DNA of 61,909 nucleotides from an uncultured Blastocatellia bacterium. Its GTDB lineage: Bacteria; Acidobacteriota; Blastocatellia; Pyrinomonadales; Pyrinomonadaceae. Position numbers and translations under genes: made by a program. Below the pieces are notes generated by a model. The model had not been told where the DNA came from. It did not search any database and was given only the letters and a program-made list of their open reading frames with translations. Location: the NCBI GenBank assembly GCA_946480785.1, contig CAMLLD010000036.1:1-61909 (forward strand), given 5' to 3'. Each line of letters begins with the position of its first letter. Within the stretch, counting starts at the first letter, position 1. Positions 16,363 through 29,432 of the stretch are shown here, piece by piece.

Positions 16363-17600
16363 CCTTGTCGTCCTCACTCAAAACTGCGCCAGCCGGAACC
16401 ATTCGACAGCTCGCCTCCCTACCTGAGGTCGAGCAGGCGCTGCGTTTCTTCGAGACCAACGCCGCCGCGATCACCGAAGAACAAATTCGCATCTGCTCGG
16501 TTCCCGCGACTCCATTCGCCGAACAACAACGCGCCGAATATCTGGCGGAAAAATTTCGCGAGCTTGGTTTGCACGACGTGTCGATCGATGAAGAAGGCAA
16601 TTGCCTCGGACTCTTTCGCGGTCGTGCGGCGACTCCGCTGATCATCGTCAGCGCGCATCTCGATACAGTTTTTGCAAAAGGAACTGACTTCACCATGCGG
16701 CGCCAGGGCGAACGTTTGTTTGGGCCCGGCATCGCCGACGACGGCTGCGGCCTCGTGGCGTTGATCGCGATCGTTCAGGCAATGCGCGCCGCACAAATCA
16801 CGACCGCGGGTTCGATTCTGTTTGTCGGCACCGTTGGTGAAGAAGGCGAAGGAAACCTGCGCGGTGTTCGTCATCTATTCACGCGCGGCGCGTGGGCCAA
16901 ACAAAAGATCGATGCGTTTTTGAGTTTCGATGGACCAGGTGTGGATCGCATCACAAACCGCGCGCTCGGCTCGCGTCGCTATCGCGTCGAGCTTATCGGC
17001 GCAGGCGGTCACTCGTGGGGCGACTTTGGTTTGCCCAACCCGGTGCACGCACTCGGCCGCGCAATCTCGCGGCTCGCGGCGTATCCCGCGCCGAAAGATC
17101 CGCGCACGACTTTCAACGTCGGTAGTGTCGAAGGCGGCACGAGCGTTAACGCGATTCCGTCACGCGCGGCAATGGAAGTGGATCTACGTTCGGCGGCAGA
17201 CGCGGAACTGCGCCGCCTCGATGCGTTCTTCCGCCGCGCGGTGAAGGAAGCGCTGGACGAAGAGAACAACGTGCGCCGGCCCGGCGATGCGCTGTTGAAA
17301 CTGCAACTCGATCTGATCGGTGAACGACCGTCCGGCGAAACGCCGGCCGATGCGCCGGTGGTGAAGCTGGCGCTCGAAGCTACGAAGTTGCTGGGCGTTG
17401 AACCGCGGTTGGATCAGTCTTCTACCGACTCAAACTTACCAATCTCACTCGGCATTCCGGCGATCACACTCGGAGCCGGTGGTACTTCCGGCGCCTCACA
17501 CACGCTCGCCGAATGGTACGAGCCGCGCGATCGCGACAAGGGACTCAAGCGCGGTCTGCTCGTAATTCTCGGACTCGCTGGAACCCAGAATCAGCTTTAG
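16359..17600 (+). CDS. M20-family metallopeptidase
   Basis: A 413-residue cytoplasmic protein with the di-zinc hydrolase motifs of M20 peptidases: SAHLDTVF (about 100), PGIADDGCGLVALIAI (about 124) and VGTVGEEGEGNLRG (about 157), then a dimerisation domain around 195-310 (GGHSWGDFGLPNPVHALG) and a final metal ligand region GASHTLAEWYEP. M20 enzymes remove an amino acid from small peptides or N-acyl amino acids. The GTG start overlaps the previous stop (GTGA), so translation is coupled to the DRE-TIM enzyme; a shared role in amino-acid metabolism is plausible. It converges with the next gene, overlapping it by 4 bases. Confidence 0.88.
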   Translation: MTLSSSLKTAPAGTIRQLASLPEVEQALRFFETNAAAITEEQIRICSVPATPFAEQQRAEYLAEKFRELGLHDVSIDEEGNCLGLFRGRAATPLIIVSAHLDTVFAKGTDFTMRRQGERLFGPGIADDGCGLVALIAIVQAMRAAQITTAGSILFVGTVGEEGEGNLRGVRHLFTRGAWAKQKIDAFLSFDGPGVDRITNRALGSRRYRVELIGAGGHSWGDFGLPNPVHALGRAISRLAAYPAPKDPRTTFNVGSVEGGTSVNAIPSRAAMEVDLRSAADAELRRLDAFFRRAVKEALDEENNVRRPGDALLKLQLDLIGERPSGETPADAPVVKLALEATKLLGVEPRLDQSSTDSNLPISLGIPAITLGAGGTSGASHTLAEWYEPRDRDKGLKRGLLVILGLAGTQNQL

Positions 17601-18523
17601 TTAATCGGAATCGAGATCGTCGCCGAACCGGCTTTGCCCGCCGGAAAACGTTTCTGCCGCGCGATCCGCAACGCGTTTGCATCGCCGCCCGAAGCCTGCG
17701 TCACTCTTCCCGACTCGTCGTAAGTAACCGTCACGACAACTCGCTTCGCGCCGGGCTTGGTTTCCGCTGGAGCAGGCGCAGATGGCGCCGAAGCCACAGT
17801 AGCCGGATTCTCAGCAGCCTTCGCTTCACGCGCGCGACGCTCTTTCTCGCGCTGGCGTTTCAAAGCAGCAGCGGCATCTTCATTCGCCGGGGCGGTTTCT
17901 TCACTCGCGGGTTGCGGCTGCACGGGCGCATCGGCTTGCGCGGTTTGCGGCGCGGCCGGTTGATTCGCAGTCTCTGTCGTTGCTGCCGCAGCCGGTTTCT
18001 TTGTGCTGTACCAACCCGCCGGAACACCAATCACTGCCACACTCGCCAACACCGCCACGGCTGCAGCGCCGATGAACAACGGCTTGCGACGTCCGACCGA
18101 TTCTTTACCGAAAGCTAGAAACGCGGGCGCCAACGACTTCTCAACTTCCTCGCTTGTCTCCTCTTTATTTGTCGTGTGCTGAAGCTCGTCAGCGTCGTGA
18201 ACGTACTCCGCCGGAAACGCTACGCCCGGCGCGATGCTCTCATCCAACCTGCGCAAGCCTTCCAACACGACCTGCGTCCACGGTTGATTGATGGTCCGAT
18301 TGCCCGCCTGCGCGTCGACACTGAATTCAAACTCCGCGTTCGGCAACGTCAGCGCGTAATAGACCGCGTCGATGCGGGCGTCGACCACGGAGCCCGCTTG
18401 CAGATAGAAATAGCCGGCGCCTTGCGGATAGAGAACTTTAAGGCGGCCGCTCTTGCGCTGGTTGCAGAAAAACTCGATCAGTTCGGAAAGTGAAAGATCA
18501 CTGAGGTGTCCGGTAAGTGCCAT
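17597..18523 (-). CDS. DUF4388 sensor domain fused to a TonB-like C-terminal domain
   Basis: A 308-residue protein. Residues 1-100 (GHLSDLSLSELIEFFCNQRK, then SGRLKVLYPQGAGYFYLQAG) match DUF4388/PATAN domains, which are cytoplasmic and linked to signalling and polarity in many bacteria. A transmembrane helix at about 152-172 is followed by a long Ala/Pro/Glu-rich linker, and the end (VVVTVTYDESGRVTQASGGD) resembles the TonB C-terminal domain. The layout suggests a protein that spans the inner membrane, with a cytoplasmic sensor and a periplasmic domain. An AAGGGA site precedes the ATG. The neighbouring gene on the same strand also encodes a TonB-like protein. Confidence 0.7.
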   Translation of the reverse strand: MALTGHLSDLSLSELIEFFCNQRKSGRLKVLYPQGAGYFYLQAGSVVDARIDAVYYALTLPNAEFEFSVDAQAGNRTINQPWTQVVLEGLRRLDESIAPGVAFPAEYVHDADELQHTTNKEETSEEVEKSLAPAFLAFGKESVGRRKPLFIGAAAVAVLASVAVIGVPAGWYSTKKPAAAATTETANQPAAPQTAQADAPVQPQPASEETAPANEDAAAALKRQREKERRAREAKAAENPATVASAPSAPAPAETKPGAKRVVVTVTYDESGRVTQASGGDANALRIARQKRFPAGKAGSATISIPIN

Positions 18524-18620
18524 GAGAACTAGTCCCTTCTACAAACGACGAATCAAAGGTTGGAAACGAGCGGGGGAGAAAGGCGCGCCACCTTGCGACG
18601 CGCCTTCAGGAACGGCAGGT

Positions 18621-19733
18621 TTACGGCATCAGCGTGAACTTGTAGTTGATCACGCCGGAAACCTTCACGGGCTGGCCGGAAAGTTTTGTGGGAGAGAACC
18701 GGGCCTTGAGCGCTGCCTGGACCGCGGCATCGCGCAGCGACGCCGGACCACTCGAAGCATTCGCCGAAATCACTTTGCCGGTTTCGTCGAGCACCACGTC
18801 GACCGCAACCACGCCCTGCTGCCTCATGCGCTTCGCAGACTCAGGATAAGACGGAGCGGGCAACGAGACTGCCGTGCCGTTCAAGACGCCACCCGAGATC
18901 GGTTTCAGAATCGGACGTGGACCAGGACTCGGCGGCGGCTCGGAGTCGAGATTAACCATGGGCTGAGTTTGATTGCTGCTGACCGAAGGAGACTTCACGT
19001 CGACTGGAGTTGCCGCGAGTTTCGTCGCTGCGTTGGACGCAGTCGGCAGATCGGTTGTCGTGGTGTTGCGAGATTTGTTTGCGTTGGTCTTCGGATCGAC
19101 CACGGGTTTCGCCGCGTTGTTTGCCGCCGGGGGTTGAGCGGTCGTGTCAGGCGTGGTCGCGCTTGCGCCGTTCGCCATCTTCACCATGCTCTCGTCGAGG
19201 TAGTACATGATCGAGCGATAAGTGACTTCCGACGGTTCGAACGTGATGCCGCGGCTGTCGACCACGGCGACCGAAGTGGTCATCTTGTTCCAGTTGCCGG
19301 CGAAGTCAAACTCATACTTGTAGATCTCTTTGCTGAGCAGCGTGCCGTCAGGATTGAGCAACGTCATCTCGCTGATGTTGCCCTTGTCGTCATACTTGTA
19401 GACCTCTTTGCCCGTCAGCGTGGCGCCCGCGATGGGGAAATACTGGTTCTCGACCTTCGCGCCCTTGATGTCGTAGGCAGCGAGTTCGACCAGCACGTGC
19501 TTCGCTTCACTGACGCGGCCGTCGGTCATCACGAGCTTGGCGACTTCCGTGCGCACGCGGCGCACCGGACCGACGAGGCCGTCGCGGGAGCGATCGCTTT
19601 CGACCGGGGCACTTACGGTGGGGGAACTTCCGGCTTTGGCCGTCAGACCATTCTGGGTTTGCGCGCTTGCCGCGGCGGCAAAGGCCATCAGGCCAAGCAT
19701 GAAGAAACTGAATCGAATCGACTTTCTAAGCAT
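18621..19733 (-). CDS. Exported TonB-family C-terminal domain protein
   Basis: A 370-residue protein with a signal peptide ending ASAQ (about residue 25) and an AGGAG ribosome site 6 bases before the ATG. A middle region (about 50-190) has repeated short strands such as VYKYDDKGNISEMTLLNPDG and IYKYEFDFAGNWNKMTTSV, like toggling YD-type beta repeats. A low-complexity linker leads to the C-terminal TonB-like domain (about 290-370): PSYPESAKRMRQQGVVAVDV and VVLDETGKVISANASSGPAS. Without an N-terminal membrane helix or ExbBD neighbours it is unlikely to be a classic energy transducer; it may bind periplasmic or outer-membrane partners. Confidence 0.78.
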   Translation of the reverse strand: MLRKSIRFSFFMLGLMAFAAAASAQTQNGLTAKAGSSPTVSAPVESDRSRDGLVGPVRRVRTEVAKLVMTDGRVSEAKHVLVELAAYDIKGAKVENQYFPIAGATLTGKEVYKYDDKGNISEMTLLNPDGTLLSKEIYKYEFDFAGNWNKMTTSVAVVDSRGITFEPSEVTYRSIMYYLDESMVKMANGASATTPDTTAQPPAANNAAKPVVDPKTNANKSRNTTTTDLPTASNAATKLAATPVDVKSPSVSSNQTQPMVNLDSEPPPSPGPRPILKPISGGVLNGTAVSLPAPSYPESAKRMRQQGVVAVDVVLDETGKVISANASSGPASLRDAAVQAALKARFSPTKLSGQPVKVSGVINYKFTLMP

Positions 19734-19859
19734 TGTTTTCTCCTAAATTCGCTGAGGCAGGCTAATTTGGAAAGCACTCGTGAGGCGCGCGGTAACTCCC
19801 AGTCCCGCCGGAAGCTCGAACGAGCCCTAGCCATACTAACGGAGTTTAACGACGTTTGT

Positions 19860-20885
19860 CTACAGGGATCTTAACCGGTCGGTGCGGCTGGTGGAGAGGA
19901 CTTCGCGGACGGCTTGATAGACCTGTTTTACGGGGATTTGGGTGATTTCCTTCCCGAAAATAAGTCGGTGCTGCTCGCCGACGGGCGTGAAGCTGTGGTG
20001 GTCCGGCCGGTCCATGATGACCACGACGGGCGTTCCGACTGCGGCCGCGATGTGTACCGGACCGGTGTCGTTAGAGATGAAGAGCGTTAGCCGCGCCTGA
20101 GCCGAGACGAGCTGCGGAATCGTCAGTTTGTCGAAAAAGATCGTGCCTTTCGGAAACAGCGGTCGCATTTGCGGCAGGAGCACGCGCTCCTCTGGACCGG
20201 CGAAGACGATCACGCGGACGCGTTCGTTGCGGATGAGATGATCGGCGACTTCCGCGAAGTGTTCGAGCGGCCAACGGCGGGAATCATTGCCCGCGCCGGG
20301 AAAGATGCCGACCAGCAGCGTGCCCGAGTTGGCCTTTTCTTTTTTTAGTAAAGCTTCGACGGCGGCGTTTTCCGCGATTCCGGTTTTGAGCACCGGAGTG
20401 CGCGTCGGGTTCTCGATCCCGAGCGGCTTGATCACGTCGAGATAACGATCAACAGCGTGGGCGGATCTTGCTTCGCGTTGCGGGCGCGGCTCGAAGTTGG
20501 CGAGGATATCGATCGAGCGTCCGGGCCGGCGCGCGTAAAGCCGTCGCGGCGCGCCCGACAGAAAACCGAGCAGGTTGGTTTCGGAAAGACTGTGTAGATC
20601 GATGACGAAGTCGTACTTCTGTCTGCGAACGTCGCCGACAAACTTGATGATGCGGCCGATGGATACGAGTTTGTTTCCGTCGCGCAGCCCGACGCGATCT
20701 ACTTCCAGCACGTCGTTGGCGTAGCCGGAAAGTTTGACGATCTCGCCGCCGGGTTTTCCGATCGCCACCGTGATCTTCGCGCGTGGGAAACGCTCGCGAA
20801 TCGCTCGCAACGCCGGCAGACTCAACACGACGTCGCCGAGCTGGCCGAAATCAATGACGAGGATGTTGCGCGGATCGAAGGCCAC
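19860..20885 (-). CDS. Glycosyltransferase family 9 (heptosyltransferase-like)
   Basis: A 341-residue GT9 protein; this family adds heptose or related sugars to lipopolysaccharide core at the inner face of the cytoplasmic membrane. Seen motifs are the N-terminal NILVIDFGQLGDVVLSLPAL, the donor-site PGAGNDSRRWPLEHFAEVAD near 200 and FISNDTGPVHIAAAVGTP near 260. It starts at a GTG only 6 bases after the gpmI stop and is the last gene of the overlapping CNNM-eno-gpmI-GT9 unit. Its presence supports a Gram-negative outer membrane. The exact sugar is not predictable. Confidence 0.9.
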   Translation of the reverse strand: MAFDPRNILVIDFGQLGDVVLSLPALRAIRERFPRAKITVAIGKPGGEIVKLSGYANDVLEVDRVGLRDGNKLVSIGRIIKFVGDVRRQKYDFVIDLHSLSETNLLGFLSGAPRRLYARRPGRSIDILANFEPRPQREARSAHAVDRYLDVIKPLGIENPTRTPVLKTGIAENAAVEALLKKEKANSGTLLVGIFPGAGNDSRRWPLEHFAEVADHLIRNERVRVIVFAGPEERVLLPQMRPLFPKGTIFFDKLTIPQLVSAQARLTLFISNDTGPVHIAAAVGTPVVVIMDRPDHHSFTPVGEQHRLIFGKEITQIPVKQVYQAVREVLSTSRTDRLRSL

Positions 20886-20891
20886 GTAAAA

Positions 20892-25117
<4,226 letters not shown>

Positions 25118-25206
25118 TCTTGAGTAGGTGGGCAGGAATGATAGCACGAAGGCTACGGCTTCACGACCGCGCAGACCTGTAGCTCAAGCCGGGAGCGACT
25201 TTACAA

Positions 25207-25230
25207 AGAAAAAACAATAACTGGCAGTTA
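25207..25230 (-). terminator. Weak intrinsic terminator after the CarD-like gene
   Basis: On the minus strand a 5-bp stem (TAACT-GCC-AGTTA, 25230-25218) directly after the CarD stop is followed by TTGTTTTTTC. The stem is short, so the call is tentative. Confidence 0.4.
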
Positions 25231-25231
25231 A

Positions 25232-25780
25232 CTAATGGCCGGCAGCAGCACCCGCTGCACGGGATCGGACTGGACGCCGCTCATGCTTCGCACGAGCGCG
25301 AGCGAGCGCCTGATCGACGCGAGGTTCGATATTGCACTCGGGTTGACGGCACACGGCCGCCAATTCTGAGACCACCAGATAACGTGAACGTTCGAGCATC
25401 CGCTGCTCGCGGAAAGAGAGTGGTTTGATATTGCTCAGATAGGTCAGGTGTTTGAGCACCTCGGCCACTTCGAAAATGTCGCCGGTGCGCATTTTGTCTG
25501 AGAATTCCTTGAAGCGATCCTTCCAATCATTAGCCGGGGAGGAAAAATCATCTGCCAATGCCTTGAACAGCATGTCACACTCACCCGATGAGATTGGGGC
25601 GCGCAGGCCAACTTCTGAAGCATTGGAAACCGGAACTAAGACCAGGGAGTTGTTAGCAGCAAGACGAAGCGTATAGAAAGGAAGGAGAGTAGCGCCTATC
25701 TGCTTCTGTTCTATTTGCTCGATGGTCCCGATTCCATGATTCGGGTAAACGACTTTCTGGCCGACTTTGAAGCCCACCAT
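25232..25780 (-). CDS. CarD/CdnL-family RNA polymerase-binding regulator
   Basis: A 182-residue protein. CarD-type proteins bind the RNA polymerase beta subunit and stabilise open promoter complexes, affecting rRNA and many housekeeping promoters. The Tudor-like RNA polymerase-interacting module is at the N terminus (FKVGQKVVYPNHGIGTIEQI), followed by an all-helical DNA-binding part (DWKDRFKEFSDKMRTGDIFE, SFREQRMLERSRYLVVSELA). The ATG at 25780 sits immediately after GGAGG, only 3 bases away; the GTG in the second codon has better spacing and is an alternative. The Ala/Arg-rich C-terminal tail is poorly conserved. It is monocistronic. Confidence 0.92.
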   Translation of the reverse strand: MVGFKVGQKVVYPNHGIGTIEQIEQKQIGATLLPFYTLRLAANNSLVLVPVSNASEVGLRAPISSGECDMLFKALADDFSSPANDWKDRFKEFSDKMRTGDIFEVAEVLKHLTYLSNIKPLSFREQRMLERSRYLVVSELAAVCRQPECNIEPRVDQALARARAKHERRPVRSRAAGAAAGH

Positions 25781-25939
25781 GCACCTCCATCGAATTTGAA
25801 ATATCAGACTGCGCCGCACGCGCAGGCTTGGGGATTAAAACGAGTGACGCGGGTTGCGTCGGAAGCCCTAGTTGGTAAGTAGTTGAAGTCTAGCAAGCGA
25901 TCTTGCACAGCGTCAACCCGAATGGGTGAGAACGCTATT

Positions 25940-27661
25940 TCACTTCAACGGCAGTTGGTAAGCAGTGAGATTTTGGCAGGGCTTCAATTCGAGGTTGGTC
26001 TTCTGTGCGTCGGCGACGCGCCGCAGTTTCGCGCGCGTGTCGGCGGCTTCGGGCAGTCGCAGCTTTGCGAGTGTGTTCGTGTCGTCAGCGATGGTTTGCG
26101 TCAACACGAGGTAGCGGCCAGGCGGCAGATTGTTGAAGGAAAACGTGCCGTCTGCTTCGACTGGCGTCATGAAGTAACGCAGCACGTCGGTGCTTTTTTC
26201 ACGTTCGGCGGGCACTAGATAAACGCCAAGCGAAGCCGGAATCGCGACGTTGTTTGCAGTAGTGACTTTTCCGCGAATCGACGCCGCACCTTCTGTGAGC
26301 GTGATCGTGACGTCGGTTCGTTGACCGACTTTTAGCGTCCACCAGTTGGCTGCCGCATCGACCTTCGGCGGCCCGGCGCTCGTCATCGAATTCAGATACC
26401 AATAACGCCCGTAGAACTGTGGTTGCGGCATGTAGCGACCCGGTACCAGCCCGCGAATCGCAAAGCTTCCTTTTGCATCCGGCATAGCTGAGTTTGACGT
26501 CGGGTACAAAGACGATGGATCGGTGTCCGTGTCCTTTTGTGCGCCTACCACGGTCACGTTCATTTCGGAAAACAACGGACTGCGTTTGCCTTCACATTCC
26601 GGCGGTTTTGTCGGGTCGAGCACGATGCGACCCGACAGCGACGCGAGTGGTTTGGTTGTCAACTCGATGCCGGTTACGTCTGCGCCTTTGACGGTGACGC
26701 GCTGCGGGTCGGACATCATCATCTCCGAAGGCAACGGCGCGGAACCGGGCACGATTTCACGTGCGATGAGGACGTAATCGCCATCGGCCAGCCCGGTGAA
26801 CTCGAACGTACGATTGCCGGCTTGCAGATACGCACCGCCGAAAGACATGAATGCGCCGGTGGCGGACGTCAGGGTAACCGAGGCTCCGGCCGCACTGGCG
26901 AGTTTCACCGATCCGCTGACCACATGCCCTTGTTCGCCGCGATAGCGAATGTCCGCAGTGCTTTCTTCACCTGGGCGCACGCTGATTTCCGCCGCGCCGT
27001 CGCGCGTCGACGAAGGCGAGTACGTCGGCATGTCGTTACTATAAGCGGTGACTTGATAGCGCGGAGCAAAGCCGTTTCCACCGGCACTCACGATGTACGT
27101 TCCCGGCATGAGTCCGAAGAGACGATAAATGCCGCGGTCGTCAGTCGCCTGCTGCATATAAAACGCGAACGGGAATTTCGTGACGCGTCCTTTCGCGTCG
27201 CGCACCATCCACGCCTGCACCGTGAGCGCGATCAACGGCTCACCGGCGGCCGTCGTAACTGAACCCGTGATCACGCCGCCACGGATGAGCTCGAGCCTGA
27301 CATTGTCGCCGACGCGGTAATGAGTACCAGACAGATCCGGATCCCACGCTGCTTGCACATAGCCGGGAGCGGATGCCGTAACAACATAGAGTCCGGAAGT
27401 TAAGCCATTAATCCGAAAGGTCCCTTCTGAATCGCTGGTTCCGTTGCGAGCGCCGCCCGCGTAATTCAGGCGGCGCACTAAAACCTGAGCACCCGCAAAC
27501 GGCTGCCCGCTGTCGTTCACGACTGAACCCGTAATGCTGCCGACGGTTGTGTCGTCAACATTCGTCGCCGGGGCTGGAGTACTCGAAGTAGTCTTCTGCG
27601 CTAAAACGCAAATGCAGCCCAACACCAAAATCAGAAGCGTGCGAAGAATTTGTGCAAACAT
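25940..27661 (-). CDS. Secreted protein with carboxypeptidase-regulatory-like beta domains (paralogue 2)
   Basis: A 573-residue protein with a signal peptide (LRTLLILVLGCICVLAQ). It consists of repeated immunoglobulin-like CarboxypepD_reg modules, seen as GSITGSVVNDSGQPFAGAQV, RGGVITGSVTTAAGEPLIAL and others, each ending in a G-x-Y-x-V type strand. Such domains serve as adhesion or carbohydrate-contact modules of envelope proteins, and are abundant in Acidobacteriota and Bacteroidota. No peptidase or TonB-receptor barrel is present. It begins 2 bases after the stop of a similar gene with no own ribosome site, so its translation probably depends on that of the neighbour. Confidence 0.82.
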   Translation of the reverse strand: MFAQILRTLLILVLGCICVLAQKTTSSTPAPATNVDDTTVGSITGSVVNDSGQPFAGAQVLVRRLNYAGGARNGTSDSEGTFRINGLTSGLYVVTASAPGYVQAAWDPDLSGTHYRVGDNVRLELIRGGVITGSVTTAAGEPLIALTVQAWMVRDAKGRVTKFPFAFYMQQATDDRGIYRLFGLMPGTYIVSAGGNGFAPRYQVTAYSNDMPTYSPSSTRDGAAEISVRPGEESTADIRYRGEQGHVVSGSVKLASAAGASVTLTSATGAFMSFGGAYLQAGNRTFEFTGLADGDYVLIAREIVPGSAPLPSEMMMSDPQRVTVKGADVTGIELTTKPLASLSGRIVLDPTKPPECEGKRSPLFSEMNVTVVGAQKDTDTDPSSLYPTSNSAMPDAKGSFAIRGLVPGRYMPQPQFYGRYWYLNSMTSAGPPKVDAAANWWTLKVGQRTDVTITLTEGAASIRGKVTTANNVAIPASLGVYLVPAEREKSTDVLRYFMTPVEADGTFSFNNLPPGRYLVLTQTIADDTNTLAKLRLPEAADTRAKLRRVADAQKTNLELKPCQNLTAYQLPLK

Positions 27662-27663
27662 GA

Positions 27664-29307
27664 TTATTGCGGCGACGGAGTAAGATCGATCGTCAATACG
27701 ACGTCAGTGACGACGCCATCAGCGAGCGTAACGCTGCGCGTCGCCTGGTATCGCTTGCCGGGGACGATCAGGGTAACCGTTACGTCATACACGCCCGCCG
27801 GCACTCCTTCGATCAGAAAATGACCGCGTGAATCGGCCTGCGACGGCCGAACGGTTACGTTGTTCTCGCCCGATCTTGTGAGACGCACAGCGAAGCGGGT
27901 GTTTGGCGGCGCGGCTCCATTTTCCACGCCGATGACACCACGCAGACTCGCAGTGCCGTAACTAACAAACACCTTCACCCCCGTGATCGATTCGCCGTCT
28001 TTCAGTTCAAGCTGCGGGATTCTCACGCCGTCGCGCTCGATGCGTGAGATGGCGAATCCCTTGGGCGGAAACGGCATGTTCTTCTCAGTCAGCGCGATGT
28101 TCAGCACGCCGTTTTGCAACCCGCCGAAGTGAAAGCCTCCATCCGCCGCAATCATCGAAGAAACCGAAGTCGAGGTACCGGCCGCAACCGATCCGTAGCC
28201 ACGCAACTGTAGCTCAGACAATTTGCTGCGCGCGGCTTTGTCGTCACTTTCGAGCACCACGACTCCGTTAATACTCGCGCCTTTCGCGAGCTTGATCGCG
28301 AAATCGGTGATGTCCTGATCGACCACTTCGAAAGTAATTGTTTCGAGGCGCAGTTCGTTAGCTTGATCTGAATACTGCACGATCGCGTATTTGCCCGGTA
28401 ATAGTCCTTCGGTTATGAAATCGCCGCGCTCGTTTGCTGCAATGCCGGTGTTTACATAATCGGACCGGTCGCCGATGATGCGCGACAAACCGTAACGCAC
28501 GTTCGGTACGGGCAGGCCGGTCTCGGTATTGATCACGTGCCCGCTCACGGAGAACGTCTGCATCGCACGGCCCAGGTTGATATCGACGTCCTTCGCTTCC
28601 CCGGCTTCCCCGACTACAACTATCGTCGCTTTCTCGGAGTCGCTCACGTCCGGATGAAATACCTGTTTGTAAGTGGCTCTTTGCGCAATCGTGAACCCGC
28701 CGGCGAGCTCATCGCTGCGGCCCGCGGCGACTTTGTATTTCCCGGGCAGCAGTCCGTAGACGCGATAGATGCCGCGATCGTCCGTCAAACTGCTATTCAC
28801 CGGATAGATCTGGCGCACTGGAGCTTGCTTGTCTATCAAATCGGCGCGAAAGATATTGACTGTTGTTTGAATAACCGGCCGGTTGTCTGCATCGGTTACT
28901 TTGCCGGTGATCACGCCGCCACGTATGAGCGAAAAATCAACGTTCTCGACGTTTTCATCTTCGTTAATGACCACTGGTTGGACGGCGTAGTCTGAGTTGG
29001 GCGACACGTAGGCAGGCGCGGAGGGAACAACGTGATACGAGCCCGCGGCGACGTTCGTGATGTGATAGACGCCGTCCTGATCGGTCAAGGCGCTGGGTAT
29101 CTGCTCAAACGGATTCGAGCCGTCGTAACGACGCAGACCAACCATCACGCCTGGGGCCGGTTTGTCCTTGATTGTGATCCGGCCTGAGACACTCCCGTGC
29201 GCAGTCTTTGCCGCCGGCTGCTTCGACGGGGTCTGCGCCGACAACGTGTAGGCGAAACAGAAAACAGTTATTAAGGCGAGCGCGGCACTGCGAGCCGAGG
29301 ACCTCAT
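27664..29307 (-). CDS. Secreted protein with carboxypeptidase-regulatory-like beta domains (paralogue 1)
   Basis: A 547-residue protein with a signal peptide ending LSAQ (about residue 24) and an AAGGAG site 7 bases before its ATG. Its modules (GSVSGRITIKDKPAPGVMVG, RGGVITGKVTDADNRPVIQT, FSVSGHVINTETGLPVPNVR) match those of the next gene in order and layout, so the pair is probably a tandem duplication with strong divergence. The protein should lie in the periplasm or at the surface. No enzyme domain is visible, and the binding target is unknown. Confidence 0.82.
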   Translation of the reverse strand: MRSSARSAALALITVFCFAYTLSAQTPSKQPAAKTAHGSVSGRITIKDKPAPGVMVGLRRYDGSNPFEQIPSALTDQDGVYHITNVAAGSYHVVPSAPAYVSPNSDYAVQPVVINEDENVENVDFSLIRGGVITGKVTDADNRPVIQTTVNIFRADLIDKQAPVRQIYPVNSSLTDDRGIYRVYGLLPGKYKVAAGRSDELAGGFTIAQRATYKQVFHPDVSDSEKATIVVVGEAGEAKDVDINLGRAMQTFSVSGHVINTETGLPVPNVRYGLSRIIGDRSDYVNTGIAANERGDFITEGLLPGKYAIVQYSDQANELRLETITFEVVDQDITDFAIKLAKGASINGVVVLESDDKAARSKLSELQLRGYGSVAAGTSTSVSSMIAADGGFHFGGLQNGVLNIALTEKNMPFPPKGFAISRIERDGVRIPQLELKDGESITGVKVFVSYGTASLRGVIGVENGAAPPNTRFAVRLTRSGENNVTVRPSQADSRGHFLIEGVPAGVYDVTVTLIVPGKRYQATRSVTLADGVVTDVVLTIDLTPSPQ

Positions 29308-29393
29308 TCAGTTGCTCCTTGTGGTGTGGGCGGTCGGATAATAGCCCAGCAGTGTTCACGCTGAAAAGGTTTACGGGTTCAATTTTTTCGCGG

Positions 29394-29423
29394 TTGTCAG
29401 TGTTAAGATTCTGCTGTTAGGAT
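29394..29423 (+). promoter_or_regulatory. Promoter of the FHA-cyclase operon
   Basis: TTGTCA (29394-29399) and TAGGAT (29418-29423) are 18 bases apart. Only 9 bases separate the -10 from the ATG at 29433 and no ribosome site fits there, so the mRNA probably starts within a few bases of the start codon. Confidence 0.5.
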
Positions 29424-29432
29424 CGCGCGTCC

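Noticed and set aside
18621..19733. Annotating the TonB-like protein as the energy transducer TonB
   Set aside because: It has a cleavable signal rather than a membrane anchor, no Pro-rich periplasm-spanning region of the usual kind, and no ExbB/ExbD nearby.
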